Source of the DNA: Cheiracanthium punctorium
Taxonomy: Eukaryota > Arthropoda > Arachnida > Araneae > Cheiracanthiidae
NCBI GenBank assembly: GCA_038373885.1
Contig: JAWZYV010013552.1
Span: forward strand, 434,001-498,000
Direction: 5' to 3'
DNA: 64,000 nt
Part shown: positions 10,627 through 23,345 of the stretch, piece by piece
How positions within the stretch are numbered: the first letter of the stretch is position 1
Layout of the letters: each line of letters opens with the position of its first letter
The notes under the pieces: generated by a model
What the model was told of the DNA's origin: nothing
The model's database searches: none
What the model saw: only the letters and a program-made list of their open reading frames with translations
Made by a program: the position numbers and the translations under genes

Positions 10627-11624
10627 TTTGCCAGATAACGTGGAGGGGGGAGGAGGCTTTAATAAAATGTTGAAAGCCGCACAAGGTTTGCAATTTTTGA
10701 TAAATGATCGCTAAACTGGGTGCCAAAATGCGACAATTTATTATAAATATATTTTGAGTATAGTTAGAAAACGCCTGGCGAATATTGTAAAATAGTTTTA
10801 GTAGACGATTTAAATATAGATTTTAATTCCGAAGAAGTATTTTATAGAATAGTGAAAACAAATACGGTACACATCATAGATTATGATACACTTTCCAAAT
10901 GGTATTTATAAAGGTGAAGTGTAGTTTGACTATGCCTGGCGAAAATTGTTAAACAGTTTTGGTAGGCGATTTTAATATAGATTTCTATTCCGAAGAAGTG
11001 TTTTATGGAACAAAGAAGGAAAACACGATACACTCATGGATTATGATGCTCATTCCAAACAGTATTTAAAATGTCTACGAGATATATTTGCAATATGCCT
11101 ATAGTTCCAATATGGCTGGTGAAGATTTTAAAACAGTATCAATAGGCGTAGGTTAAGATATATTTGGATTCCAAAGATGTGCTTTATGGTTCAAGAAAAA
11201 GGTGATACCTATTTTAACGCCCCTACATTCGCCAACCTAAAAATTCCCTGACCTTTGGTGAGCTTGGAAGTCATGCGTCTCTAGGAGTTATGCACAAGTT
11301 TCAACGCTCCCTAAACAACTACAGGAAAACTAAAGTGAACAAATTAGTGATAAACGCACTAGTTAAGGAATTTGAAGACACTTAATTATTAAAACTACAT
11401 TAATTGGCAACCCAAAATAAATAAAAATGTAACGGAATGCTGTACTTACAGGTTGTTCCAAATCGCCATTTTAATTCTAAATTACCATTGCCACATAAAT
11501 ACAATAATCGTCATGGTTACTCTGTATGTTTAATGATCGCCACATTGGCGAGAGTTGGGGCGTTAAAGTAGAAATCAACCCAAAAAAGACAAACACGGCA
11601 CACTCATGGATTATGATGGCTGTG
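10627..11624 (+). repeat. GTTGCCAGATA dispersed repeat, copy 2, interrupted
   Basis: The copy contains at least four internal units with GGCGA-TTTTAATATAGATTT and ATGGATTATGATGC-like motifs. A TTAA-flanked MITE (11214-11566) interrupts it. Its right end passes directly into a truncated TTAA foldback element at 11625. It is the substrate for two later insertions. Confidence 0.65.
11214..11566. mobile_element. TTAA-flanked MITE (family Y)
   Basis: TTAA at 11214-11217 and 11563-11566 flanks ends CGCCCCTACATTCGCCAA and, on the opposite strand, CGCCCCAACTCTCGCCAA. These form an inverted repeat of about 18 bp with few mismatches. The 345-bp body is non-coding. The host repeat resumes after the right TTAA, which confirms an insertion. 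TTAA targeting suggests piggyBac-type mobilisation, but the CGCCCC end is not the usual CCC form. Confidence 0.7.
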
Positions 11625-11993
11625 CCCGCTCACAGCCAGCTGTCGTCAAAAAAGGGTCTCTAGATCTGTGGCACGCGATGAACGTTTCGATCGTCCGCTA
11701 TCTTGCTGGTAGTTAAGTCGAGCGATGGCAACGTCTGCCCTTTTTTCAGTAGTGGGCAATCTATCCAGCTGTTCTCGCATTCTTCCATTTTTCAGCAGAT
11801 GTCCGTGCTGTTAAAAATAATCGTGACCATTTTTTTACGGAAAATGACGTGCTGAAAAGTAAAGGATTCTCGTGGAGCTATGTCACCCGCAACTATTTTT
11901 ATAGAAATCAAATCTATTCTTCGTGACTGGCAACAGTCAAAACGTCAGAGTTTGGTGTACCCAGAGCGGGAACACCGCGCGTTAAAGGGTTAA
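11625..11993 (-). mobile_element. TTAA foldback MITE (family Z), truncated copy
   Basis: One end is present: AAAGGG followed by TTAA at 11990-11993, with GTGTTCCCGCTCTGG-like subterminal text read on the minus strand. The other end stops at the internal hairpin (GCTCACAGCCAGCTGTCG). It includes the conserved AGATCTGTGGCACGCGATGA and ATCTTGCTGG blocks. The left half is missing, perhaps by recombination in the hairpin. Confidence 0.7.
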
Positions 11994-11999
11994 AAATTC

Positions 12000-13055
12000 A
12001 TTTTCCTAGATGGCATATCTGGTATTGTGGAATATCAGGCAATATTGTAATGGATTTCATGCCATTAACTAAACAAAGAACTGGAAAACAAAGATGCTGA
12101 ATGTATCTTCTTCTATGACGGAAAATTCTCCGATGATAAACGAAGAGAAATCTGGATTCAATGCTTCAGCTGTTCTCTGTGGGCTCACCTTGACTGTACC
12201 GGAGAAAGAAATTTATGTCTGAGACTTTTGTAAATAGACTCGAAGCAGAAATGACTTGAACATAATCTTACAAATAGGGTTCTATGCTCAAAAATAACTA
12301 TGTTTTATGAAGTATGATTAGTTTTTCCACGGTTTAAACCACCTACTCCATATTACTCGACTGTTTCATATTAACCTCCATTTTGAAACTTTTTTCTTTT
12401 AATTTTTCTATAACAACAAAATGAAGAATGTTTTCTTTACAAGTGCCATTTCATTACAATCAGTTATAGTATATATACTCAGGATTTTATTCAGAAACCT
12501 GAATAGTTATACTTAGAAATGTAAGCTGCATACCATAATACTCTCCTCTTCTCTACTCATAAATCGCGAAATTTACTTATATGTAACACAAATAAAATGA
12601 AAATTATTGTGAAACGCTGCTGCCAACGAAACGAACTTTTATTTTAAAATAAAAGAAGACCAAGTCAAAATACATATTCCATACGAAATGCTGAGATGTC
12701 CAATTTCTTTGGAATTGTTTCAATTTGGACGTTAACTCCCCTCCCCTCCTTTTATTTAATTTTTCTTTTTATCCTCCCCGGGCAAGAATTTCGAAATTCA
12801 AAAGGCTTAGTGGCAATGCTCAAAATGCTGCCCAGGATCTTTGGAATATTTTTTCCCTTTTTAGACAATCAAAAAAGCATCGAAGTTTAAATCGCGATGC
12901 GGTCTCTTTTGAGCAGTCCGTCAACAAAGGTAGAAAAATAAAAACAAGAAAGATTAATCATGACAAACGCATCGATTATAAAACTTTACAACACAATATT
13001 ATTTTTGCCCCATATATTGCCTTAAATCTGGAGAGGTTTCAGGGATAATCTTAAG
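12000..13055. other. AT-rich stretch with no recognised gene
   Basis: Short frames exist (for example 12725-13048, 107 codons), but none resembles a known protein and their composition is that of the surrounding DNA. No inverted termini were noticed. Confidence 0.5.
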
Positions 13056-13059
13056 CTAA

Positions 13060-13335
13060 TGTTGCATTATCACTATGAATGTAATTTTATGAGACCCTGT
13101 AAAAGTTTTAATTTTTTTTTCATAACTTAAGAGTAAACGGTTATAAATTGTATACTTATTGTATTGTGCTTTAAATGGATGCCTGTCTCTAAATTGCAAT
13201 TGAGCGTAATATACTGGAATTATTTTGAATTCTCCTGTAGAAGAACTATTAGTGATACAGACGCTATTTTCAATGGAGAGCTTTATCTTGCAATCCTCAA
13301 TAACATATTTATCCATTTTGTTTCATTTCAAATAC
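13060..13335 (+). repeat. CGTAATGTATT-core repeat fragment
   Basis: The block TGGAATTATTTTGAATTCTC with CTGTAGAAGAACTAT, then TTTTCAATGGAGA and a TAACATATTTATCC block, matches 27000-27130 in order. It is immediately followed by family Z element insertion at 13347. A second fragment resumes at 13800. Confidence 0.6.
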
Positions 13336-13346
13336 CCGAATATCTC

Positions 13347-13789
13347 TTAACCCTTTAAAGCGCAGTGATCCCACTCAGGGAACACCCAAATCTAACGTTT
13401 TGACTGTTGCCAGTTACGAAGAATAGATTGGATTTCTATAAGAATAGTTGCGGGTGACATAGCTACACGAGAATCCTTTTAGCACGTCATTTCCCGTAAA
13501 AAAAATGGTCACGATTATTTTTAACAGCACTGGCATCTGCTGAAAAATGGAAGAACGCGAGAACAGCTGGACAGATTGCCCAATGCTGGAAAAAGGGCAG
13601 CCGTTGCCATCGCTCGACTTAACTATCAGCAAGATGGCGGACGATCGAAACGTCCATCGCGTGCCACAGATCTAGAGAACCTTTTTTGACGACAGCTGGC
13701 TGTGCTCGCGCACAGCCAGCTGTGCGAGAGCGATGGCAACGGCTGCCCTTTTTCCAGCATTGGGAAAGGGTTGCGCCTCAAAGGGTTAA
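13347..13789 (-). mobile_element. TTAA foldback MITE (family Z), complete copy
   Basis: TTAA at 13347-13350 and at 13786-13789 bound a 435-bp body. The ends differ beyond CCCTTT: the left reads CCCTTTAAAGCGCAGTG and the right, on the minus strand, CCCTTTGAGGCGCAACCC. Near the right end lies a GACAGCTGGCTGTG hairpin. No open frame of note is present. Flanks on both sides are the CGTAATGTATT-core repeat, so the insertion is datable relative to that repeat. Confidence 0.8.
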
Positions 13790-13799
13790 GTACGCTTTA

Positions 13800-13935
13800 A
13801 AAAGAATGGTTGTCCGTCGAGCGTAATGTATTGAAAATCTTTTGAGTCCTCTTGTAGAAGAATACATACACAATTTTCAATAGGGTACATGGAACAGTAC
13901 ATAGGAATAACGCATTTAAATTTCGTAGCAATCGA
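13800..13935 (+). repeat. CGTAATGTATT-core repeat fragment
   Basis: The core GAGCGTAATGTATTGAAAATCTTTTGAG with CCTCTTGTAGAAGAA and TTTTCAATAGGG matches 27000-27070. It probably continues the fragment interrupted by the family Z MITE. Confidence 0.6.
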
Positions 13936-14138
13936 TGCATATTTACGGGAGTTAGAACACGGACAGACAGACAAACCGAAATCATGAACACTGTTCAATC
14001 TTGTTGGAAAGTGTTTAGAAAGCTAGATCGACTTTCATCAGAGTCGAAATTCTCAACGTACCATACACAGATGAAGTAATTTTTGGTTTTCTTATTGTCT
14101 TAATTAACATTAATTAGTTCGTTATAAGCCATTAAACT

Positions 14139-14653
14139 TTAACCCTTTGAGGCGCAACCCTTTCCCAAAGCCGAAAAAAGGGCAGCCGTTGCCATCGCTC
14201 GACTTAACTACCAGCAAGATGGCGGACGATCGAAACGTTCATCGCGTGCCACAGATCTAGAGACCCTTTTTTGACGACAGCTGGCTGTGCGGCACTGCCA
14301 GCTGCGTCAAAAAAGGGTCTCTAGATCTGTGGCACGCGATGAACGTTTCGATCATCCGCCATCTTGCTGGTAGTTAAGACGAGCGATGACAACGGCTGCC
14401 CTTTTTTCACCATTGGACAATCTATCCAGCTGTTCTCGCATTCTTCATTTTTCAGCAGATGTCAGTGCTGTTCAAAATAATCGTCACAATTTTTGTTACG
14501 GGAAATGACGTACTAAAAGTAAAGGATTCTCGTGGATCTATGTCACCCGAAACTATTTTTATAGAAATCATATCCATTCTTCGTGACTGGCAACAGTCAA
14601 AACATCAGAGTTTGGTGTTTCCAGAGCGGGATCACTGCGCGTTAAAGGGTTAA
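14139..14653 (+). mobile_element. TTAA foldback MITE (family Z), complete copy
   Basis: TTAA at 14139-14142 and 14650-14653 bound a 507-bp body in the orientation opposite to the 13347 copy. The middle folds into a hairpin with arms of about 95 bp (about 14190-14288 against 14300-14395). The arms hold the CGACTTAACTACCAGC and AGATCTAGAGACCC blocks. The left end is CCCTTTGAGGCGCAACCC and the right, reversed, CCCTTTAACGCGCAGTG. The two ends are non-identical, as in the 13347 copy. Confidence 0.85.
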
Positions 14654-15089
14654 ACAATGAGTAGTGAAGTAAACATATTTTATTATTCGAAAAGTCATTT
14701 CATTTTTTAAAGACGTAAGGAACCCATATGTCGACCTTTGGCGCGTTTCAAATGATCATGAAGGGTCGAATTCGATAAATTTAACGTAATGGCTAGGTTC
14801 ACTGCGCCGTGGAAAGAACGTTTTCACTGCATGAACGAAGAGACAAAAATACGTCACAGATCACATGGTTTCACCGTGCTTAGTGTATTTTCACGTCAAC
14901 TACAAGCTAGTCGGTGTGTTGCGAACTTGCGATGAATTAGCATATGTAAAATATCAACAAATTGGATGTGTCAGTTTGGTAGAGGAAAAGTACCTTCAAT
15001 ATAGAATAGGATCTCCCCTAAAAGCAATACAGCGCTTACCGCGATGTGTGATGTAGTCAATTAAGCGGTTAATCAGTTTCATTGGAACC
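14654..15089. other. stretch with no recognised gene
   Basis: No element termini or RNA gene were found. A short frame at 14865-15056 has no recognisable product. Confidence 0.45.
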
Positions 15090-15235
15090 GTAGACATATA
15101 GATTATGGTGTTTGTACGACGTATAGCTTTTGTACAAGGCTACAAAAAAAGAATTTTGGACAATACAGTCTATAGACGCACGCTTGGTAACGATCAAGCG
15201 TTTTCCGAAAGTCGAGTGCAGTCGCTGCAGAATTT
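15090..15235 (+). repeat. CGTAATGTATT-core repeat, partial
   Basis: It contains ATAGATTATGGTGTTTGTACGA, AGGCTACAAAAAAAGAATTTT, CTTGGTAACGATCAAGCG and GTCGAGTGCAGTCGCTGCAG. The order matches the ends of the 5870-6250 and 29440-29860 blocks. It is followed by a poly-T tract. Confidence 0.55.
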
Positions 15236-15599
15236 TTTTTTTTTTTTTTACTTTTTAACCGTTTTCGCATGTTATAACAAGTTGTGGTTAATTAACAAAA
15301 CATAAAGAAAGCAACTAATCGTACACCATAGAAATCTGCAACAGAAAAATATGCATAATATATTGCATTTGAGAACTTAGCAAACTAACCAGAGTTCCTC
15401 ACTGCAAGGAAATGATTTGGAAACTATCAATTTATTCTTTAAAAAAAAAGTTGCTTTTGACATTCTAAAAAGCATTTCTGCGCCAATCGTCTTTCCCCCC
15501 CCCCCCAAGCGCAAAAGGGGCACGTGGAGTTCTTTTTCCCTGTGTACATTTGAATGAAATAAGATCTTTTGAATTTCGTTCCTTTCAAAAAGGAGTTCG

Positions 15600-16690
15600 G
15601 AGTATACGTAAGTATGTATTTCTTAAATTGAATGAAAAAAATTCTATAAGCTTTTTGCGCTGTTCAAACTATTAGAGAGAAAAAAATGAATCACAAAAAA
15701 GAAAGCCCAATTCACCGCAGCTATACTTACAAGATGAACCCTTAAACACATGCTTTGCTTAGAAGCCGCTTTCTGCATGGCAAACGATAATTCAGTCGAG
15801 TAGCAAATATAAAAGTGTATTTCTTGATTCGAAGAAATGCAAGTAAATATTTAATAATGATTCAAGAGGGTGTTTTCTTCTTTTAAATGCTTTTTAACTT
15901 CTTAAATACAATGAGGATAAATAATTTATTCATGGTACTTACGTTAAACTTGTTAACAGAACTAATCCAACACCACAGGGTATTCCATAACTATTAGTAC
16001 AAAGTTTAAGGGGAATATAATAAGGAATAAGAATTACAGAAATGTGGGGTCAAAAACGTCGGCTTCATGTAGCTGTTAATAATCCCTTTGAAACAGGTGT
16101 TGAAAGTGAACTTTCTTATCATTGTTCGCCAAAAACTAATGTATCTTTCACAGAAAGCACATGACTGAAAGGGATAGTTTAGAAATTTTATTTCATTTCA
16201 TGTGCGAAACTTTTAAAACAAACCCATTGTTTATGAAACTTGCTTGAGAAATTAGATGGACTCTTCAACATTTTCCCCAAAGTGATCATTAACAGGAAAG
16301 GGAAAACGGCGATGTTGCTTACGCACATTGCTGAGAGGTTCTCGTTCTTTTTAATCATGTGCCCCATCACCCCTTAAATTTTATACCAATAATCTTGGGT
16401 CAACCTTTATAGTGCAGGGTTGCCAGTTTAAATTTTCAAAACTAGGCCAAACTTGTAAAACAAAATAAGGCCAGAAAAAGGCTCATATGTGTTAAATGAG
16501 GCCATTCAAAAAGAAAGATACAAGGGATTTCATTAATTAACCGGTCAGGCAGTATAATGCCAGCTATTTGTGACACTTGTAGGCATGTAAATGCTTATGA
16601 CTGTGAGAAATGTAACAAGACAGCCTACCAAGGGAGTTAATCTCGAAATTAGGAAAGATATCCCAAACGCAGAACATTAGGAAATCTTCT
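15600..16690. other. AT-rich stretch with a possible orphan hAT end
   Basis: There is no gene. At 16412 CAGGGTTGCCAGTTT resembles a hAT terminus, but no inverted partner was found. At 15540-15600 a fragment, ACATTTGAATGAAATAAGATC, matches the repeat family at 30.3 and 42.5 kb. Confidence 0.4.
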
Positions 16691-16697
16691 AACTTCA

Positions 16698-16867
16698 TTA
16701 ACCCTTTGAGGCGCAACCCTTTCCCAATGCTGAAAAAAGGGTAGCCGTTGCCATCGCTCGACTTAACTACCAGCTGTGCCACACAGCCAGCCGCGTCAAA
16801 AAAGGGTCTCTAGATCTGTGGCACGCGATGAACGTTTCGATACTCCGCCATCTTGCTGGTAGTTAAG
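16698..16867 (+). mobile_element. TTAA foldback MITE (family Z), deleted copy
   Basis: It starts with TTAA and CCCTTTGAGGCGCAACCC. It jumps from ACTTAACTACCAGC to the far side of the hairpin, having lost most of the left arm. It stops at an internal TTAA (16863-16866) within GGTAGTTAAG. That internal TTAA may have served as an alternative boundary. Confidence 0.7.
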
Positions 16868-17968
16868 GTAGTTATGGACTTTGGATGAAAAAAATAATCC
16901 TCTTGCAACTTTACCTTTTTAAAACACTTTATTAACGTTGTAATAAGGGCGTTGTTCGAAGAACAAAGCCGCATCGCAGCCCTTGGACGGATTGAGATAA
17001 ATGCAATTGAAACTCCAAAATTTTCAGGCTATTTCCTTAAAATCTGCACATTGCAAATAATTGAAAAATCATTGCCATTTATGAAACCTTCAGGAAACAG
17101 TTTAAAGATGGGATTCCACAGCAAAATGTTTTAGATTTAAAGCTAAATGGGAAAGTTAATTTACAAAAGTACATCGATTCTGTATCGTATTGCATTCAAT
17201 TAGAAAATTAAAAGTAATTTTTTTAACTGCTTATCTGTTTTACAGTCTTGTTTTCTACACATTTTTCATTTTTAAAGTTATATTTGAAACAGATATTAAA
17301 CAATAAATAGCTTTATTAAGCATAATTAACCATTTTTTAGCCGCATATTTATTCAAAACGTAAGGAAAGATTATTCTTTCCTTTCATCAGCGTGTTAAAC
17401 TAGTTTCTTAGTAAAATTTACTTCTAAAATAAAATCTTTGAAAGAAAAATTGAATCGGTGGTTACCTTTCGAACGAAACAAAACTAACTTCTTGCAATGC
17501 AAATAGAACCATGAATGTGAACATTTTGATATTTTTCATGCTTATAATTTTATGTCTTGCAAAAGCAGTAGTTTTTAGTTGTGCTTAAACTGTTAGCATT
17601 TCAAAATTAAAAATTGCTATTTTAAGGTTTAATGCTCTATCCAAATAGAGAAATATTGAGTGTTGAAGTCTAGCTAAGTATGACATCTTTCCAAATTTAT
17701 ATTTTTATTGGATATCTCAGTTGAATGTTTCAAAATCTTTAGGGAAATGTTGGGTATAGCTAGATGACTGAGAACCATACTGTGATGTGGGTTAGCAAAA
17801 TTTGCTTTCATGCCCTAATTAATAATCAATATGAAAACCATGTTAAAGTAATAGTCAACATTTCAAGTATGGCTAAGAGAAGACAAATTAACCTTTTACA
17901 AAAACTTCTGAAAATTAACATATTTTTTTCAATTTGAATGAAGCAATAATTGGAGCATAAACCTTATT
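16868..17968. other. AT-rich stretch with no recognised gene
   Basis: I see nothing assignable beyond short low-complexity runs. The next feature is a SINE with a clear target duplication. Confidence 0.5.
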
Positions 17969-18218
17969 CTTCATTAAACGTGCCCGACATAGCGCATCTG
18001 CGCTGACAACTGGGAGACGGAAGGTACCTGGTTCAAAATCAGGTCGCGTCCGCCGACGTAACCGTTCGGAGTTTTCGGAGGTTTTATCCGAAACATCACG
18101 TAAATACGGGTTAGGATCCCTTAGAAAGTCCCCCAAGGAGGGCAACTCCCCCTCCGCCTAGATCCCTCGCCCAGATAATTGGCCGTAACACAACATTTCA
18201 TTTCACTTCATTAAACGT
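17969..18218 (+). mobile_element. tRNA-derived SINE with 13-bp target duplication
   Basis: The body is 17982-18205. Exact direct repeats, CTTCATTAAACGT, at 17969-17981 and 18206-18218 mark retrotransposition by target-primed reverse transcription. The body has a degenerate tRNA-like head (a GGTTCAAAATC B-box region at 18029-18040). It is followed by the family's conserved GGATCCCTTAGAAAGTCCCC tail block. Members lie at 23760, 28405, 31020, 47826 and, partially, 19333. The intact duplication makes this the youngest-looking insertion of the family here. Confidence 0.85.
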
Positions 18219-19332
18219 AGCTAGGAAATTTGACTGATCGCTGTTTCTTTTGAAATGCTTATTAACAGGTGCATCAAAACAATGTTAGCGATCCTGCATT
18301 TCCTTGTGATTTTAAACCATCCAGGGACTCCAACATTCCCTTAGAGATTTTGAAATGCTGGTTTGATACAAATCGTGTATTTATAATTGAAAAGTTATAA
18401 ATAGATCCTCAAAAGTTTATATAGTATAAAAAATGTGTACTGAATTTTGTATCAGTTTAAAACTTTAGTTACAGTGAAACAAAAGACAACAATTTTTAAG
18501 ATGGATCTCACGAATATTAAATTAATAAACGGTTTTGTCAATTTTAATACTAATTTTAGCCTAAAAGGTCCTTTTATTTCTAAGCGATTTTATTTATTTA
18601 TTTAGTCTGGGAAAACTAGTACGAATTTTACCAATAATTTTCAGCAGATGATTTACAATTACTTAGTATTTATTTTACTATTATTAAAAAATACTTTAGT
18701 AATCTGTCCTTATTATTATATCTTTATCATTGATTATTAAGATTTCTTTTATGTTTTCGATGCATTTTTATACTTCAGTATACACCTAGCAAAACTGTAT
18801 GAATCTTTGCAGAATAAGGTAATCATGCATAAAATTATAATTTTAATCTAAACAAAACTCATTTATATGCGGGCATCTAATATTGTTACACATACCTTTA
18901 ATGACTAGACATATCACTTTAAGATGGTTCTTTTAAGAAATCATACAAATTGTAAGCAGTTTCTTTAAGAATTCGCCGATGGTAGCGATCCAGAAAATTT
19001 TGAGCATGTTCATTCACAAGCTGTACTATAGGCTGTTACAAGCGTTAAATTTATAGAAGTTATGAAACATTCCGAAAAAGAAATCCTTAAACATACTGTA
19101 TTTTGCAATGTTTTCCTACATGGATTGCGCCTTGGCTCATTTTGGAAGGCGATTTTTGTGCTTAATTTTTTTTTTTCTGGAAATTGTATGAGACATAGAA
19201 ATTTTCTGTTGTCATTCATTTATACTTCAGTTTATAAAGAAGCGATATTTATTTGTCTGAGTATTTAAAATCACTGGTTCCTTTTTAAAGCTGTTGAAAA
19301 GTGTTCTGACGACATTTTCTCTTTGAAAGTAA
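18219..19332. other. AT-rich stretch with no recognised gene
   Basis: No coding or RNA feature can be supported. Short frames near 19010-19268 have no recognisable similarity. Confidence 0.5.
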
Positions 19333-19443
19333 CACCGCCCCACCAATGGCTGAGAGGTTTTGCTCCGAAACCTCTCACAATACGGCTAGGATCTCTTAGA
19401 AAGTCCCCCACGGAAGTATTCCCCGTACAGGTCTAGGACCCTA
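19333..19443 (+). repeat. partial copy of the tRNA-derived SINE
   Basis: Only the tail region is present: TCCGAAACCTC, then TACGGCTAGGATCTCTTAG, AAAGTCCCCCACGG. This aligns with the 3' half of the 17982-18205 SINE. The A- and B-box head is absent or unrecognisable. Confidence 0.6.
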
Positions 19444-20739
19444 GTACTGCTTTAATCCACAAACAAACAAAAGTAACACCCTTAAACGTTGACGATAATA
19501 TGGAAAAACGGAAAATTTGAGTCAATCTGATTTTTTTTCTGTGGAATTTAACAACCTCAAAAGCTTCTTCCACGGAGTAAATGTAAACTAACAGAAATTT
19601 CTTTTGTTTTGTCAATAGTTTGATGCCCCAAGTTTAAAATATCAGTGAGATGTCAAGCCAACTTTTCTAAGAACAGTGGCCTGATTTATAGGTATACAGT
19701 ATGCAGAGTAGCCCATGGCCGTCCGAAATGCCTCATTGCCCTTTACCGTTTTATGATTTTTTTAATATTGTGAATTTTTTGTATCAGTTTTATACTAAAT
19801 TTTTCATAATCTGAATTACCCTCCTCCCTCTCCCAATAGTTCAATTTGTTTGTATTCTTAGGATAAAATCCAAAACTATCCATTCAGTAACAAATTATAG
19901 CAGTTTCGAAAATTTTAAATACCATCTCTCACCTAACAGGCAACCCTAAAAAAAGAATCTAAGACTCCACAGATTTAACATGCACGTTCTCTATAATATG
20001 CTATCGCATTCAGTCTGATTTGTAATCCGCTATAGTTGGTTATTACTGGTTTTCTTTTATAAGTGAAAGAATTTATACTGATTCATGGTAATTTACCTTT
20101 AAATAATAATTCTTAGAATGAATGATTGTAAGTATTTATATTTACATTTAAATATTTTTATTTTTGAAAGTATTTAATTTAAATATTACTTCTTTTATTT
20201 TAGACATGCTTTTTATTCAGAATTAAATTATGGTAATAAGTCAATTTAAAAAAACTTCCTTAAAAAACTTTTTATATCAAATGTTAGTATAAGTGTAATG
20301 TTTTTAAACTAATTTTCATTTCTAAATGCTAAAAAAAAACCTTTTTAAAGGAAACTGGCAAAAAATTATTTAAAACTCATTTCTTAAAATGTAAAATATC
20401 GGCTATATATAACTGTAATTAAAATTAATTTTTAATTAGTTTTGTTGGAATAGTTTTAATACTTATAATTTTACCATTATTAGTATTGCAAAGCTTATTC
20501 CCCTTCACCAACTTAGATTAAATATGCGCACTGGAAAAAAAGCGCATGATTTGAATGGATTCATTTTTTCAGTTGAGGGGGGGGGCGTGAAATGAAAGAA
20601 TGTGAGAAACAAGTTGGCGTCCAAAAGAGCGTAAACAGAGGTACATAAGTGTATTTTGTATTTATCTATATTGAAAATTGCTATTCAGATAACTTTTCAA
20701 GTAGCCCCATGGCCATCCGAAACGCCTCATTGCCCTTTA
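19444..20739. other. AT-rich stretch with no recognised gene
   Basis: A block, AGCCCATGGCCGTCCGAAATGCC, with CTCATTGCCCTTTA at about 19710-19748 recurs at 20702-20742 with minor changes, so a short direct repeat about 990 bp apart exists. No other structure is clear. Confidence 0.5.
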
Positions 20740-21565
<826 letters not shown>

Positions 21566-22960
21566 AAGAAAAGAAATTACTACACATCTGCACTTTTACT
21601 GCAAAACAAATTTGAGCCCAGTAGTCAATTGAATAACCCCACCTCCCTCTTCTACAAATTTGAACCCAGTATTTAACTGAAGGCTAAGTGAAAATACAAA
21701 TGTTTCTATTGGAGGGTGGGGGCATTCAGAGTGTGAAGCATGTTAGAGTAAAAATGATACAAAAAACAAAAAAAAATCAAATACTTCTAAAAAAATTCAC
21801 TTCACCAAAAAGCGCAATTTCGGATGTCCACTCCTTTCTTACATTTTTTATTTCAAGTGCCACCCTCCCCCCCCCCCCCAAATACACTCATCCAAAAAAA
21901 TAAACCTCTTCAATATTGTGCGTTTTTTTTCCTGTACGCTTTTACCTGGGTGCGTTTTTTTCCCGGGGCGCTTTTTCCCGGGTGCGAATTTTTCCGCCCA
22001 CCGATTTGATTCTACGCTAGAAAACAAAGATATTGAAAATATAGTTTTGTCTTCATAACGTCAAGCATTACCGAGCAATTCGCGAGGTACGTGAGTTTCA
22101 CATTCCAGATCACAAATGAAACTTAGCATAATTTTTCGTCTTAATTTATATATATATTTTATACCATTACAGGTTACCATGTTTTAAAAAAAGATATTTG
22201 ATGGTTTGGTAAATCTAAAATTCCTCGCTAGTGCCTTTTAATTCAACTGTAATATGAATTAAGCAGAAAATTCATTTTTCAGCGAAACATTTTCCTGTCG
22301 CTTACAACTCCCATAAAACATGTTTTATTATTTTTCTACATGAACTGTTTTTGGCTGTACGTGTCTCCTTAGATATTAATTACAATACTTTAATGTATTA
22401 AATAACCAAATATCGAAATTGTGAGTGGTTTTGGAATTCATTCGATCTATCGGAACCTCTAGCTAAAGGCCCTTACGTTAGCTAAAACCGCGTAGAAGAA
22501 GAAGGGGCGGGGGGCAGCTGGGGTCAACTTGCTTCCTCTCCAAGGGCAGCAGGGATTCACTAGCTTGCTCTTCGAAAGAAAAGAAGATAACACATTTACA
22601 TTTTGGATTTTTACTAGGTCCCCAACTTAATGGGACATCTGTTTCTAATTCATTCGATGAACCGGGATTTCGAGCAAATGGCCCTTCCCCATATGAGGTA
22701 CCGTGATGTTATGGCTAAATAATTTAAAGTCTTCGTTTTCTAAAGGAAAAAGACTATATGTTTTAGCTGAGTAGAAAGCGAAATAGGAAAGCATATAAAC
22801 ACATAATAAAATCCCTTTTGCATACTGTTAAAAATATTAACCTACCCATTAGTCATATTTACCAAAATTTGACCTTGTTAACCGTGAAAGATTTATAAAA
22901 TTGTGGACTTAATAGTTAGTATTACGTTATTAATTTTTTTTTTTTCATTTCCTGTCTTCG
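21566..22960. other. stretch with no recognised gene
   Basis: C-rich and G-rich tracts lie at 21862-21880 and 22503-22513. Otherwise the DNA is AT-rich. No element ends were paired. Confidence 0.45.
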
Positions 22961-22964
22961 GTGT

Positions 22965-23345
22965 TTCAGAGAAGCTCTTCTTTCCAAAGCTGAAGACGTT
23001 CAGAAAATCTTTTTGCCAAAGTGCACTCAAATGGAATCGTATCTTTTAAATATCATCTTTCCACTATAACAGGAGAACAACTTTCAGATTATTATGGCAA
23101 AATGAATATTTCCTGAACTGAACGGAAATTTCATGCCCGCTTTTGGCATCGATCAGAAAATGCAAAGCTGTTCAATTATTTCTGCTGCTCGAAAAAGTTA
23201 AACGGTTCTCTATAAGCCTGCAGACGTTTTATTTTTATCCCTGAGGAATTTTTAATTCTTTCAGTATAGGAGCTTTGCAAAAATTCTTTTTGAATTTCTT
23301 TCGTGCTTGCGTAAAATTCGAGCTTATTAGAAAAATAATTTTTTG
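22965..23345 (+). repeat. CATCGATCAGAAA dispersed repeat (family R2), copy 1
   Basis: Conserved blocks include CTTTCAGATTATTATGGCAAAA, TTTTGGCATCGATCAGAAAA, TGCAAAGCTGTTCAATTATT and CTGAGGAATTTTTAATTCTTT. Copies lie at 24890-25270, 30325-30720 and 42500-42905, with fragments at 15540 and 31930, all in the same orientation. Reading frames are broken in every copy. A GTTGCCAGATA repeat follows directly here, so the two may be halves of one larger element. Confidence 0.65.

Noticed and set aside
9209..11620. Regularly spaced repeats considered as a CRISPR-like array
   Set aside because: The units are diverged, have no constant spacer size, lie in a eukaryotic context and are part of a dispersed repeat family.
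16412..19945. hAT element from CAGGGTTGCCAG (16412) to GGCAACCCT (19945)
   Set aside because: The two ends match for only about 10 bp, there is no 8-bp duplication, and 3.5 kb of unrelated sequence lies between. It is likely coincidence.
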